7,438 nt of DNA from Nanobdellati archaeon. GTDB lineage: Archaea; EX4484-52; JAADEF01. Positions 1 to 5,761 of this stretch are shown in pieces. The stretch covers positions 1-7,438 of the forward strand of contig WAOB01000123.1 of assembly GCA_015521505.1 (NCBI GenBank), written 5' to 3'. A model generated the notes under the pieces. That model had not been told where the DNA came from and ran no database searches. It was given only the letters and a program-made list of their open reading frames with translations. The first letter of the stretch is position 1. Each line of letters opens with the position of its first letter. The translations under genes were made by a program, and so were the position numbers.

Positions 1-8
1 GAGATAGT

Positions 9-1019
9 GTGTTTAAAGAACTAACTAAAAAAATCAACGAAATTGAAAGAACACCCGTCCTTATAAACTTGCCTTCTGGCTTAAGTAAATATGCTATAGA
101 GATAAGCAACCTCCTTAGGAATAAAGGAATTGAAAATTATATTTATGCAGATGAAACATTTGGAGGGTGTGATTTGCCCATACAAGAAGCAAAGCAATTA
201 AAATGCGAAACAATTCTTCATTTCTCACATACAGAATTCATAAAGGGAAAAGATATAGAAGGTATAAGGATAATATACGTTCCTGTATTTATAGAATATG
301 ATGTAATTACAGCAGTAAATGCTATAAAAGAGAACATAACGAAACGTGGATTTAGTACTATATCTCTACACGCTCATCTACAATATACACATAAATTAAA
401 AGAAATTGCTGAAAATTTGGAAAAACATGGAGTAAAGGTTGTTCTTGTAAAATCACCATTAGAGAGATTTGAGGGACAGATACTTGGATGTGAAACCTCC
501 TCAACCTATTTAGCAAACACCAAAGGCGCTGAAGTTATAGTATATATAGGAGACGGTGTATTTCATTACTACGCTCTCCTCAAAGATTCTCCCTCAAATA
601 TGCCTTTGTTAGTATATAACCCCCTAACTAATGAAACAAAGTTTTTCTCAATAAAAGACAAAGAAAAAATAATGAGGCAATATTATATAAAATATGGGCA
701 GATAAAATCGTCTAAAAGATTAGGAATCGTACTTACTTCGAAAATAGGACAGTATCTAAGATTTGGTAGGAATTTCAACAAAATAATTAATGAATTTAAA
801 TCGCAAGGAAAAGAGGTGTACATTCTAATAGCAAATAAAATCGATCCGAACCAACTTGAGAGTTTCTCTTCCAATATAGAAGCATTTATCAATCTAGCAT
901 GTCCTAGAATAGAAGATGATGCACACCTCTATAATAAACCTATTATGAGTTATACCACATACAAAAAAATTGAAAGTGAGATTAATGGAACTTCAAGAAC
1001 AAATAAAAAAAGCAGATGA
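9..1019 (+). CDS. dph2: Dph2, 2-(3-amino-3-carboxypropyl)histidine synthase (5' end uncertain)
   Basis: This gene encodes the archaeal diphthamide synthase subunit, a radical enzyme that uses a [4Fe-4S] cluster and S-adenosylmethionine to attach a 3-amino-3-carboxypropyl group to the target histidine of elongation factor 2. The three cluster cysteines are all visible: C54 in FGGCDLP, C161 in ILGCETSS and C298 in NLACPRIEDD, one in each of the three repeated domains and spaced much as in Pyrococcus Dph2. Other family signatures are VNAIKENI near 103-110 and IGDGVFHYYAL near 180-190. The start shown is a GTG; the frame stays open to the window edge, so a start further upstream is possible, although family alignment from memory suggests few residues are missing. 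The C-terminus is shorter than in Pyrococcus. It overlaps the next gene by 35 bases, which suggests one transcript. The family call is firm; only the start is doubtful. Confidence 0.93.
   Translation: MFKELTKKINEIERTPVLINLPSGLSKYAIEISNLLRNKGIENYIYADETFGGCDLPIQEAKQLKCETILHFSHTEFIKGKDIEGIRIIYVPVFIEYDVITAVNAIKENITKRGFSTISLHAHLQYTHKLKEIAENLEKHGVKVVLVKSPLERFEGQILGCETSSTYLANTKGAEVIVYIGDGVFHYYALLKDSPSNMPLLVYNPLTNETKFFSIKDKEKIMRQYYIKYGQIKSSKRLGIVLTSKIGQYLRFGRNFNKIINEFKSQGKEVYILIANKIDPNQLESFSSNIEAFINLACPRIEDDAHLYNKPIMSYTTYKKIESEINGTSRTNKKSR
976..980 (+). promoter_or_regulatory. Ribosome binding site deciding the pcm start
   Basis: GTGAG, inside AAAGTGAG, lies four bases before the ATG at 985. The same GTGA-plus-four-bases arrangement precedes rpl37ae and the second lipoprotein gene. 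This favours ATG 985 over the in-frame TTG at 970, which sits upstream of the site, and over ATG 1021, which has only GATGAG touching it. Confidence 0.55.
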
Positions 1020-1659
1020 GATGTTTCCTGAAGAAAAAAGAAAAGAGATAATCCATAGAATTGCTGAAGAAATCTTTAGATATGAAGGGATAAAGATAAG
1101 TAAAAAGGTTATTAGTGCAATGATAAAGATAAATAGAGGATACTTTGTTATTCCATCTCATCTTAAATATGCTTATAAAGATGCTCCTTTACCTTTACCA
1201 AAAAACCAGACAATCTCTGCATTACATATGGTTATGATACAGTTACATCTCTTAGATGTTAAAAAAGGAATGAAGATTTTAGAAATAGGGACGGGATCTG
1301 GATACAACACTTCTATCTTATCATATTTAGTAGGCGAAAAAGGTAAAGTTGTAACAATAGAATATATTTACGATCTTTATAATTATGCAAAAGAGAGGTT
1401 TAATATGTTAGGATATGGGAACATAATCTCTATTCACGGAGATGGTAAAAAAGGATACAAAAAGTTTGCTCCATATGATAGAATAATCTCCACAGCATGC
1501 GCAACCACCATTTACAGAAGTTGGAAAGAACAAATCAAAGATAACGGGATAATCCTTACTCCCATCTATATTGAAGGAACACAAAAACTAATTAAGTATT
1601 ATAATGAAACAAAAGAAACGGAAGAGATAATGGATGTGAGGTTTGTCCCAATACTATAA
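985..1659 (+). CDS. pcm: Protein-L-isoaspartate O-methyltransferase
   Basis: A 224-residue cytosolic SAM-dependent methyltransferase that methylates L-isoaspartyl residues in aged proteins and so starts their repair. The family fingerprint QTISALHM (75-82) corresponds to the usual QTISAPHM, followed by the SAM-binding motif I LEIGTGSGYN (99-108), the acidic end of strand 2 (TIEY, 124-127), GDG (152-154) and PYDRIIST (163-170). It ends in FVPIL (220-224), like the FVPL close of relatives. Two things are unusual: the normally conserved proline of SAPHM is leucine here, and the usual glycine- and histidine-containing stretch before QTIS reads PLPKN. The start at 985 overlaps dph2 by 35 bases and is chosen for its ribosome binding site. 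ATG 1021, just after the dph2 stop, would give 212 residues and matches the N-terminal length of Pyrococcus relatives, so it remains possible. Confidence 0.9.
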   Translation: MELQEQIKKADEMFPEEKRKEIIHRIAEEIFRYEGIKISKKVISAMIKINRGYFVIPSHLKYAYKDAPLPLPKNQTISALHMVMIQLHLLDVKKGMKILEIGTGSGYNTSILSYLVGEKGKVVTIEYIYDLYNYAKERFNMLGYGNIISIHGDGKKGYKKFAPYDRIISTACATTIYRSWKEQIKDNGIILTPIYIEGTQKLIKYYNETKETEEIMDVRFVPIL

Positions 1660-1696
1660 ATACTACTTTAGATGAAAGGTCTTCGTTTCCCTACTT
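1660..1696. other. Convergent spacer with imperfect direct repeat
   Basis: The 37 bases between the stops of pcm (plus) and rpoP (minus). An 11-base CTACTTTAGAT at 1663-1673 recurs with one inserted T at 1691-1702, the second copy running over the rpoP stop codon. I see no strong hairpin and no long T-run on either strand, so no terminator is called; how the two convergent transcripts end is not evident. Confidence 0.4.
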
Positions 1697-1840
1697 TTAG
1701 ATTGCTTTAACTATTCTTCTCTTATTCTCTGGTGGTTGTTTAAAGAATATCTTGCCAGAACAATGCGGACAAGTTAAAGTAGTATTAACATCCTTAATCT
1801 CTACCTCTGCCCTACAATGGAAACATACGTATTTTGCCAT
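1697..1840 (-). CDS. rpoP: DNA-directed RNA polymerase subunit P (Rpb12-like)
   Basis: A 47-residue zinc-ribbon subunit of archaeal RNA polymerase, homologous to eukaryotic Rpb12/ABC10-alpha, which helps RNA polymerase assembly and promoter opening. It begins MAKYVCFHCRAEVEI and has two CxxC knuckles, CFHC (6-9) and CPHC (24-27), that would bind one zinc ion, followed by GKIFFKQPP and a basic tail (KRRIVKAI). Length and layout match the family (about 45-50 residues). The glycine that usually follows each knuckle is replaced, by R in the first and S in the second. It is the second gene of a unit with rpl37ae, separated by seven bases, a pairing common in archaea. Its ribosome binding site AGGTGAG is formed by the last codons and stop of rpl37ae. 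The gene is easily missed because of its size. Confidence 0.93.
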   Translation of the reverse strand: MAKYVCFHCRAEVEIKDVNTTLTCPHCSGKIFFKQPPENKRRIVKAI

Positions 1841-1846
1841 GACAAT

Positions 1847-1853
1847 CTCACCT
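1847..1853 (-). promoter_or_regulatory. rpoP ribosome binding site overlapping the rpl37ae stop
   Basis: On the minus strand AGGTGAG spans the last arginine codon (AGG) and stop (TGA) of rpl37ae plus one base, six bases before the rpoP ATG. This arrangement couples translation of the two zinc-ribbon genes. Confidence 0.7.
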
Positions 1854-2093
1854 AAACATCTTTTCCATTATCTTTGTTGCATCAGTATATGGCTGATAAG
1901 CGCCTCCTGCCATCTTATAATTACAACTTTTACAAACCCAAATACCTGCTGCCTGTCTCTTTAGAGATTTCTTAAAACAATTAGGACATTCGTGTTTTGC
2001 TCGAGATACTTCTTCTATTTTAGATACCTCTCTCCTTATTTTTAAACCATATCTCGCTCCAAATCTGGCCGCAGATTTAAGTTTAGAAGCCAT
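1848..2093 (-). CDS. rpl37ae: 50S ribosomal protein L37Ae (eL43)
   Basis: An 81-residue zinc-ribbon protein of the large ribosomal subunit (eL43, found in archaea and eukaryotes but not bacteria). The basic N-terminus (MASKLKSAARFGARYGLKIR) is followed by two zinc knuckles, CPNC (36-39) and CKSC (54-57), around the conserved KRQAAGIWVC stretch, then AGGAYQPYTDA (62-72) near the end. Length is normal for the family. The frame stays open well upstream of 2093, but ATG 2093 is the right start because family similarity begins there and GGTGAG lies four bases before it. It is the first gene of a unit with rpoP and diverges from the membrane-protein gene at 2179. Confidence 0.95.
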   Translation of the reverse strand: MASKLKSAARFGARYGLKIRREVSKIEEVSRAKHECPNCFKKSLKRQAAGIWVCKSCNYKMAGGAYQPYTDATKIMEKMFR

Positions 2094-2097
2094 ACTT

Positions 2098-2103
2098 CTC
2101 ACC
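2098..2103 (-). promoter_or_regulatory. rpl37ae ribosome binding site
   Basis: GGTGAG on the minus strand, four bases before ATG 2093. It excludes the longer upstream reading frame as the true start and shows that this first-in-unit gene has a leader of some length, unlike the other unit-leading genes here. Confidence 0.65.
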
Positions 2104-2144
2104 AAAACATTATCGAAATTATCGCAATCATTACTTATAATAAT

Positions 2145-2156
2145 TAAATTTAAAAA
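2145..2156. promoter_or_regulatory. Shared TATA-like box between rpl37ae and the membrane-protein gene
   Basis: The self-complementary TTTAAA at 2149-2154, in an A/T-rich run, reads as a TATA box on both strands. On the plus strand its centre is 27.5 bases before ATG 2179, right for a leaderless transcript. On the minus strand it would start a transcript near 2124, giving a leader of about 30 bases that includes the rpl37ae ribosome binding site. A second candidate, TTATAATAA at 2135-2143, lies close by, so the exact box is uncertain. Confidence 0.45.
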
Positions 2157-2178
2157 GTTAATGTCATTAATATTGTGT

Positions 2179-2553
2179 ATGGTATTAAGAAAGACAATGC
2201 AAAAGAATAATTTAAATAAAGTTTCTGTGAGTTTCTGGTCATATGTCTTAGCAATAGGTGTTAACTTTATATTCGCATTATTCAATATCAACACATTATG
2301 GAGTTTTTATGCCTCCTTAATTTTTGGCATTATAGTGAGTATAGTAAATATATTTTCTGTTAAGGATATCAAGCATGTCTTGATAAAATACATTGGAATC
2401 GTGTTAGGTTTGAATGGATTAAATTTGGTATTATCAGTAACAACACTAAACATCAATTTCCTTGGATTATTTTACATATATTCTTTAGGTACAACCTCAT
2501 TAATACTTATAATATTAGGGCTTTATGCTCTTTTTAAAGAACAAGGAGAATAG
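2179..2553 (+). CDS. Small four-helix membrane protein, function unknown
   Basis: I do not recognise this family. The 124-residue product has a basic N-terminus (MVLRKTMQKNNLNK) and four hydrophobic stretches at about 18-36, 41-61, 70-90 and 94-118, with short polar loops and an acidic tail (KEQGE), so it should be an integral membrane protein. No catalytic motif is evident, and it lacks the OB-type tail of NfeD, the usual stomatin partner. Three in-frame starts exist: ATG 2161, 2179 and 2197. None has a ribosome binding site. I prefer 2179 because a TTTAAA box is centred 27.5 bases upstream and the resulting N-terminus is positively charged; 2161 would add six residues. The stomatin gene follows after nine bases, so the two are probably co-transcribed and may act together in the membrane; that link rests on position only. 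Confidence 0.7.
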   Translation: MVLRKTMQKNNLNKVSVSFWSYVLAIGVNFIFALFNINTLWSFYASLIFGIIVSIVNIFSVKDIKHVLIKYIGIVLGLNGLNLVLSVTTLNINFLGLFYIYSLGTTSLILIILGLYALFKEQGE

Positions 2554-2558
2554 GGATC
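2553..2558 (+). promoter_or_regulatory. Probable ribosome binding site of the stomatin gene
   Basis: GGGATC, starting on the last base of the preceding stop codon, resembles the GGTGATC complement of archaeal 16S rRNA and sits four bases before ATG 2563, the spacing seen for other genes here. AAGGAG at 2543-2548 is a better match but is 14 bases away. Confidence 0.4.
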
Positions 2559-2562
2559 TATT

Positions 2563-3381
2563 ATGATAAATAAAAATATAATGATTATTATAGGTATAAT
2601 CTTTATTTTAATAAGTATATTAATGATAGTAACATTCAAACCTCTCATATCTTTTATTGGCGTACTTCTCTTGGTATATGCATTATCTGGTTTAAGAATA
2701 ATATTTCAATATGAAAAAGGATTGTTATTTACCTTAGGTAAATATAATGGTATCATGGATGCTGGCTTAATGTGGTTCTTACCTATCATTCAATCGATGG
2801 TAAAGATAGATACTCGAGTCCAAACAATAGATTTACCAAAACAAGAAGTAATCACAAAAGACAATGTTCCTGTAAAGATTAATGCGACTGTCTTCTTTAA
2901 AGTCCAATATCCAGATAAAGCAGTCCTTAATGTTGAAAATTATAGGGAAGCAACATTAATGTACTCTCAAACAGTGCTTAGAGATGTTATAGGAGGTATA
3001 GATTTAGATGGATTACTTGAGAAAAGGGAGGAGATAGCGGAAAACATAAGAAAAATCGTAGATACTATAACCGATGAATGGGGAATAGATGTTACTGGAG
3101 TAAGATTGCAAGATATCGAGCTACCTGAAGAGATGAGGAGAGCAATGGCAAGGCAAGCAGAGGCAGAAAGGGAAAGAAGAGCAGTTATAATAAAATCTCA
3201 GGGAGAGATAGAAGCAGCCCAGAATCTTTCTAAGGCAGCAGAAATTGTTAGCCAAAATCCCGGTGCTTTACATCTCAGAACATTACATACATTAGCAGAG
3301 ATTTCTTCTGATCCAAATGAAAAGTTTGTATTTGTATTGCCTTTAGAGGTTTTAAAAGCGTTTGAAAGAAAAGGTAAATGA
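2563..3381 (+). CDS. SPFH/stomatin family membrane scaffold protein
   Basis: A 272-residue stomatin/prohibitin-type protein that would sit in the cytoplasmic membrane and oligomerise into a scaffold organising a membrane patch. The N-terminus has two hydrophobic segments (about 6-24 and 27-47), followed by the SPFH domain (about 46-200) with FQYEKGLLFTLGKYNG, KIDTRVQTIDLPKQ, VITKDNVPVKINATVFFKV and WGIDVTGVRLQDIELPEEM. The stretch RAMARQAEAERERRA (193-207) opens a charged coiled coil, and the tail ends in a hydrophobic FVFVLPLEVLKAF (255-267), as in Pyrococcus PH1511. In Pyrococcus that protein is encoded beside the protease NfeD (PH1510), which cleaves its C-terminal region. No NfeD is seen here; the upstream neighbour is an unrelated four-helix protein. 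The family is certain; the client membrane process is unknown. Confidence 0.93.
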   Translation: MINKNIMIIIGIIFILISILMIVTFKPLISFIGVLLLVYALSGLRIIFQYEKGLLFTLGKYNGIMDAGLMWFLPIIQSMVKIDTRVQTIDLPKQEVITKDNVPVKINATVFFKVQYPDKAVLNVENYREATLMYSQTVLRDVIGGIDLDGLLEKREEIAENIRKIVDTITDEWGIDVTGVRLQDIELPEEMRRAMARQAEAERERRAVIIKSQGEIEAAQNLSKAAEIVSQNPGALHLRTLHTLAEISSDPNEKFVFVLPLEVLKAFERKGK

Positions 3382-3386
3382 ATTAC

Positions 3387-3469
3387 CTCTACTCCACATC
3401 ATTCCAAAGTAATCCTGATATGAAAATATATATTTATGTTCATATCATAAATGTTATTTATGAGTAGAG
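3387..3469. repeat. Outer inverted repeat around the lipoprotein promoter
   Basis: CTCTACTC at 3387-3394 and its exact reverse complement GAGTAGAG at 3462-3469 flank the palindrome at 3416-3447. Outside the arms, ATTAC (3382-3386) and TAAT (3470-3473) continue the match with one bulged base. The right arm starts on the last base of the proposed ATG at 3460. It could fold as a long-range stem in DNA, or in a read-through RNA from the stomatin gene hiding the lipoprotein start. An 8-bp match over this distance could also be chance. Confidence 0.35.
3416..3447. promoter_or_regulatory. Palindromic putative operator enclosing a TATA-like box
   Basis: TGATATGAA (3416-3424) and its exact reverse complement TTCATATCA (3439-3447) flank 14 A/T-rich bases, three further positions of which also pair, making a 32-bp imperfect palindrome. 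The spacer holds the TATA-like AATATATATTTAT, centred about 29 bases before ATG 3460, suitable for a leaderless transcript. Symmetric arms hugging the TATA box are what a dimeric repressor blocking TBP access would bind. The alternative, a hairpin terminator for the stomatin gene, is less likely because no T-run follows. Confidence 0.55.
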
Positions 3470-4533
3470 TAATATATGTTCTTGTCTTAATAGCTGCTCT
3501 CCTTGCTGGGTGTGTCAATGCTCCAAGTAGCAGTGGTTATGGTGGCGGATCATCTGCAGGTTTGGAAATAACTTATTTCGATATAACCCCTAAGGAAATC
3601 TACGAAGATGAAGGGATAGATATTTTTGTTACGATTGAAAACATAGGAGATAAGCAATTATTTGGTGACTCCAAACTTTGGATTTATGGTCCTCCTTATG
3701 AAGAGTGGTCTGGAGAAGGAGAGATGGCAGATGCATTTTCATTATCAGGATTAGACATAAACACAAGAAATATGTATAAAGGAGAGCAAAGAGAAGTTAC
3801 TGGGTCTCTTTATTATATAGGAGATGTTCAGGCAGGTACCTACAAACAATATGACATATACGCTAGGTTGTGTTATCCTTACTCAACTACCTTTACAGGA
3901 AATTTCATTGTTGTTTCGAGAGATGAAGCAAGATTAAACAAAAAGCAAGGTACAATATATGATGTTCTATCCTCGGGACCAATAGGGATAGATTTCATAA
4001 GAAAAGATAGAACTATAACAGGAAATGCAGTAAGAGGAAGTGTTAGTATCTCTGGGTCGGGTAGTGTTGGAGGTATAAGATTAAGAATAGATGCTGATTA
4101 TAGAACAGGAGAAGGATCGACAGTTAGATATATCAGTTTGCCTATAGAGATATATAATAGGGGAAGTGGTTTTCCAACATTGCCTGCAGAATGTTCTCTT
4201 GGACCTAACGTGGATTACGAAAATAGAGGGTATGTTGCAATACAAGTATTACTTAATGGATATGATATAACTCAATCTTGCTTCCCTGCAGAAGATACAA
4301 GAGAAGTCAATTTAGTATTTGATGATGGTAGTGTAAGAGCAAGTATGGTAGGCATAGTAAAATTAAGAAAGGATGGGAATACATTTACAAGAGGGAGAAT
4401 AAGTTGTAAAATAAAGGACATAGATTTTGATACTCCCAATCAACAATATACTTTAGATGTTAGAGCATTTTATGATTATTATATAGATAGGTTCTCAACA
4501 GTAAGGGTTAGAAGTTTAGAGGATCTTGTCTAA
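3460..4533 (+). CDS. Surface lipoprotein 1, beta-rich, CARDB-like first domain, function unknown
   Basis: A 357-residue predicted exported lipoprotein. A lipoprotein signal peptide (MSRVIYVLVLIAALLAGC) ends in the lipobox LAGC with C18 as lipid anchor, followed by a Ser/Gly-rich linker (about 21-34). Residues about 36-75 (FDITPKEIYEDEGIDIFVTIENIG) resemble the start of CARDB/Ig-like adhesion domains, and the rest looks beta-rich. Further cysteines at 138, 245, 274 and 316 could form two disulfides outside the cell. The order of these residues and motifs such as ARLCY and VVSRDEARLNKKQ recur in the next gene, so the two are paralogues. ATG 3460 is preferred to ATG 3451 because it lies about 29 bases after the TATA-like box and neither has a ribosome binding site. 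I do not know the function; binding or structural roles on the envelope are guesses. Confidence 0.82.
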   Translation: MSRVIYVLVLIAALLAGCVNAPSSSGYGGGSSAGLEITYFDITPKEIYEDEGIDIFVTIENIGDKQLFGDSKLWIYGPPYEEWSGEGEMADAFSLSGLDINTRNMYKGEQREVTGSLYYIGDVQAGTYKQYDIYARLCYPYSTTFTGNFIVVSRDEARLNKKQGTIYDVLSSGPIGIDFIRKDRTITGNAVRGSVSISGSGSVGGIRLRIDADYRTGEGSTVRYISLPIEIYNRGSGFPTLPAECSLGPNVDYENRGYVAIQVLLNGYDITQSCFPAEDTREVNLVFDDGSVRASMVGIVKLRKDGNTFTRGRISCKIKDIDFDTPNQQYTLDVRAFYDYYIDRFSTVRVRSLEDLV

Positions 4534-4540
4534 GTAAGAA

Positions 4541-4545
4541 GTGAT
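4541..4545 (+). promoter_or_regulatory. Ribosome binding site deciding the lipoprotein 2 start
   Basis: GTGAT, inside AAGTGATAAAG, lies four bases before ATG 4550, the spacing seen for pcm and rpl37ae. It could be misread as a GTG start codon at 4541, which would add three residues; as a ribosome binding site it points to ATG 4550. Confidence 0.6.
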
Positions 4546-4549
4546 AAAG

Positions 4550-5761
4550 ATGAAAAATAGAGTTTATCATCTTATATATCTCTTTATATTACCGCCAATA
4601 ATATTATCAGGATGCGTTAATTCACCGAATACTTCCTTTTTATCTTCAAGTTCAGGAGATATAGTAAAAGAGTTTAGAGCAATACCACAAGAAGCATATT
4701 CTAAGGAAGAAGTTTATCTAAAGATGAATTTAGAGAACTCTAATCAATTTCTGGTAAAGAATATATACATATATGTATATAATTTAGGTAACGACTGGGG
4801 AATAAAAGATGTTTGGGGTGAGAAGACATACAATGTAAGTGATTCGCTGTGGTATTTTGATATAGATGCTTCTTTCAGATATAAGGAAAAGATAACTATA
4901 GGAGATAGTAATGTTTTACTATATGGAGATGTTTATATAAATAATATAGAGAACATATTTAAAGGAGGACTGCCAGAGCTAAGTATAGACAATGTTGATT
5001 TGTTTATAAAAAGAAAAGACATAAGCATCTTCATAGAAGACATACAAAAATTCACAGATATTGCATTCAGAAATAATTATGAAAGAATTGCGGATGTGGA
5101 TATAAGTAAAGTATTTAAAAAAGCCTCTAAGATGCCACCGGTTTATATAGAATATCTTTTACCACCTCCTCGAAATTTAGGTAGAGGTGAAGAAGTAGAA
5201 ATATATTGGGTTATTAAACCACCATCAGACATACCTCGAGATAAGATATTAGAAAACGAAGTAAAAGCAAGAGTTTGTTACGAAACAACAAACAAAATAT
5301 CTGAAGCAATAAGGATTATTAGTAGGGATGAATTTCTATCTCAATCATTAAACATTAATAAAAAACAGATATCTCAAGATCAGGGAAGTATTAAACTTAC
5401 TTTAGAGTTGAGAGATCCTGTCGTTGTTTCTGATGAAGATACAACAATAAATTTTATTATCACATTAGAGAACCTTGGCAAGGGTACTATAACATCTGAG
5501 AGTTGTAAGGATGTTCTTGGTTTTTCAGATACAAGAGATTACGAGGAAGTCAATAAATTTAATATTCGAATAGAGGGTATGCAATGCAACATAGAAGATG
5601 AAGATATCTATTTAACCTACAATCAAAAAGCCACAATACCGGTCACATGTTATATAGACACTCAAAAAGGAATACCTAAATATGATAGATATATAGATAT
5701 ACTGGTCTCATATACTTATTATGAAGACTTGTCTACAAAAATAAAAGTTAGAGGAGTTTAA
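4550..5761 (+). CDS. Surface lipoprotein 2, divergent paralogue of lipoprotein 1
   Basis: A 403-residue predicted lipoprotein. The signal peptide (about 1-21) ends in lipobox LSGC with C22 as anchor, followed by a Ser-rich linker (28-35). Cysteines at 243, 319, 346 and 367 occur in the same order and motif context as the four in lipoprotein 1: ARVCY for ARLCY, SESCKD for AECSL, GMQCN for QSCFP, and PVTCYI for RISCKI. Shared landmarks include PRNLGRGEE (about 207-215) against TRNMYKGEQ, and IISRDE (256-261) against VVSRDE, followed by NKKQ. It carries an extra, partly helical stretch at about 154-200 that the shorter paralogue lacks. The second half (about 278-403) looks beta-rich, with TLENLGKGTI resembling CARDB-like repeats. 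It follows the first gene after 16 bases with no promoter of its own seen, so the pair is probably one transcript. The function is not recognised. Confidence 0.82.
   Translation: MKNRVYHLIYLFILPPIILSGCVNSPNTSFLSSSSGDIVKEFRAIPQEAYSKEEVYLKMNLENSNQFLVKNIYIYVYNLGNDWGIKDVWGEKTYNVSDSLWYFDIDASFRYKEKITIGDSNVLLYGDVYINNIENIFKGGLPELSIDNVDLFIKRKDISIFIEDIQKFTDIAFRNNYERIADVDISKVFKKASKMPPVYIEYLLPPPRNLGRGEEVEIYWVIKPPSDIPRDKILENEVKARVCYETTNKISEAIRIISRDEFLSQSLNINKKQISQDQGSIKLTLELRDPVVVSDEDTTINFIITLENLGKGTITSESCKDVLGFSDTRDYEEVNKFNIRIEGMQCNIEDEDIYLTYNQKATIPVTCYIDTQKGIPKYDRYIDILVSYTYYEDLSTKIKVRGV

Noticed and set aside
683..892. Minus-strand open frame inside dph2
   Set aside because: It is antisense to a conserved part of Dph2 and has no promoter or ribosome binding site.
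970..984. TTG start for pcm
   Set aside because: The GTGAG ribosome binding site lies downstream of this TTG and just before ATG 985, and the extra residues have no family match.
1660..1702. Imperfect direct repeat CTACTTT(T)AGAT as a possible regulatory or mobile-element mark
   Set aside because: It is short, A/T-rich and one copy overlaps the rpoP stop; no element lies between the copies.
1752..1964. Plus-strand open frame opposite rpoP and rpl37ae
   Set aside because: It is antisense to two secure conserved genes, has no start signals and its protein resembles nothing; it is a shadow of the zinc-ribbon codons.
2094..2294. Upstream extension of the rpl37ae reading frame on the minus strand
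   Set aside because: The extension does not look like the family, covers the divergent promoter and the neighbouring membrane-protein gene, and a good ribosome binding site marks ATG 2093.
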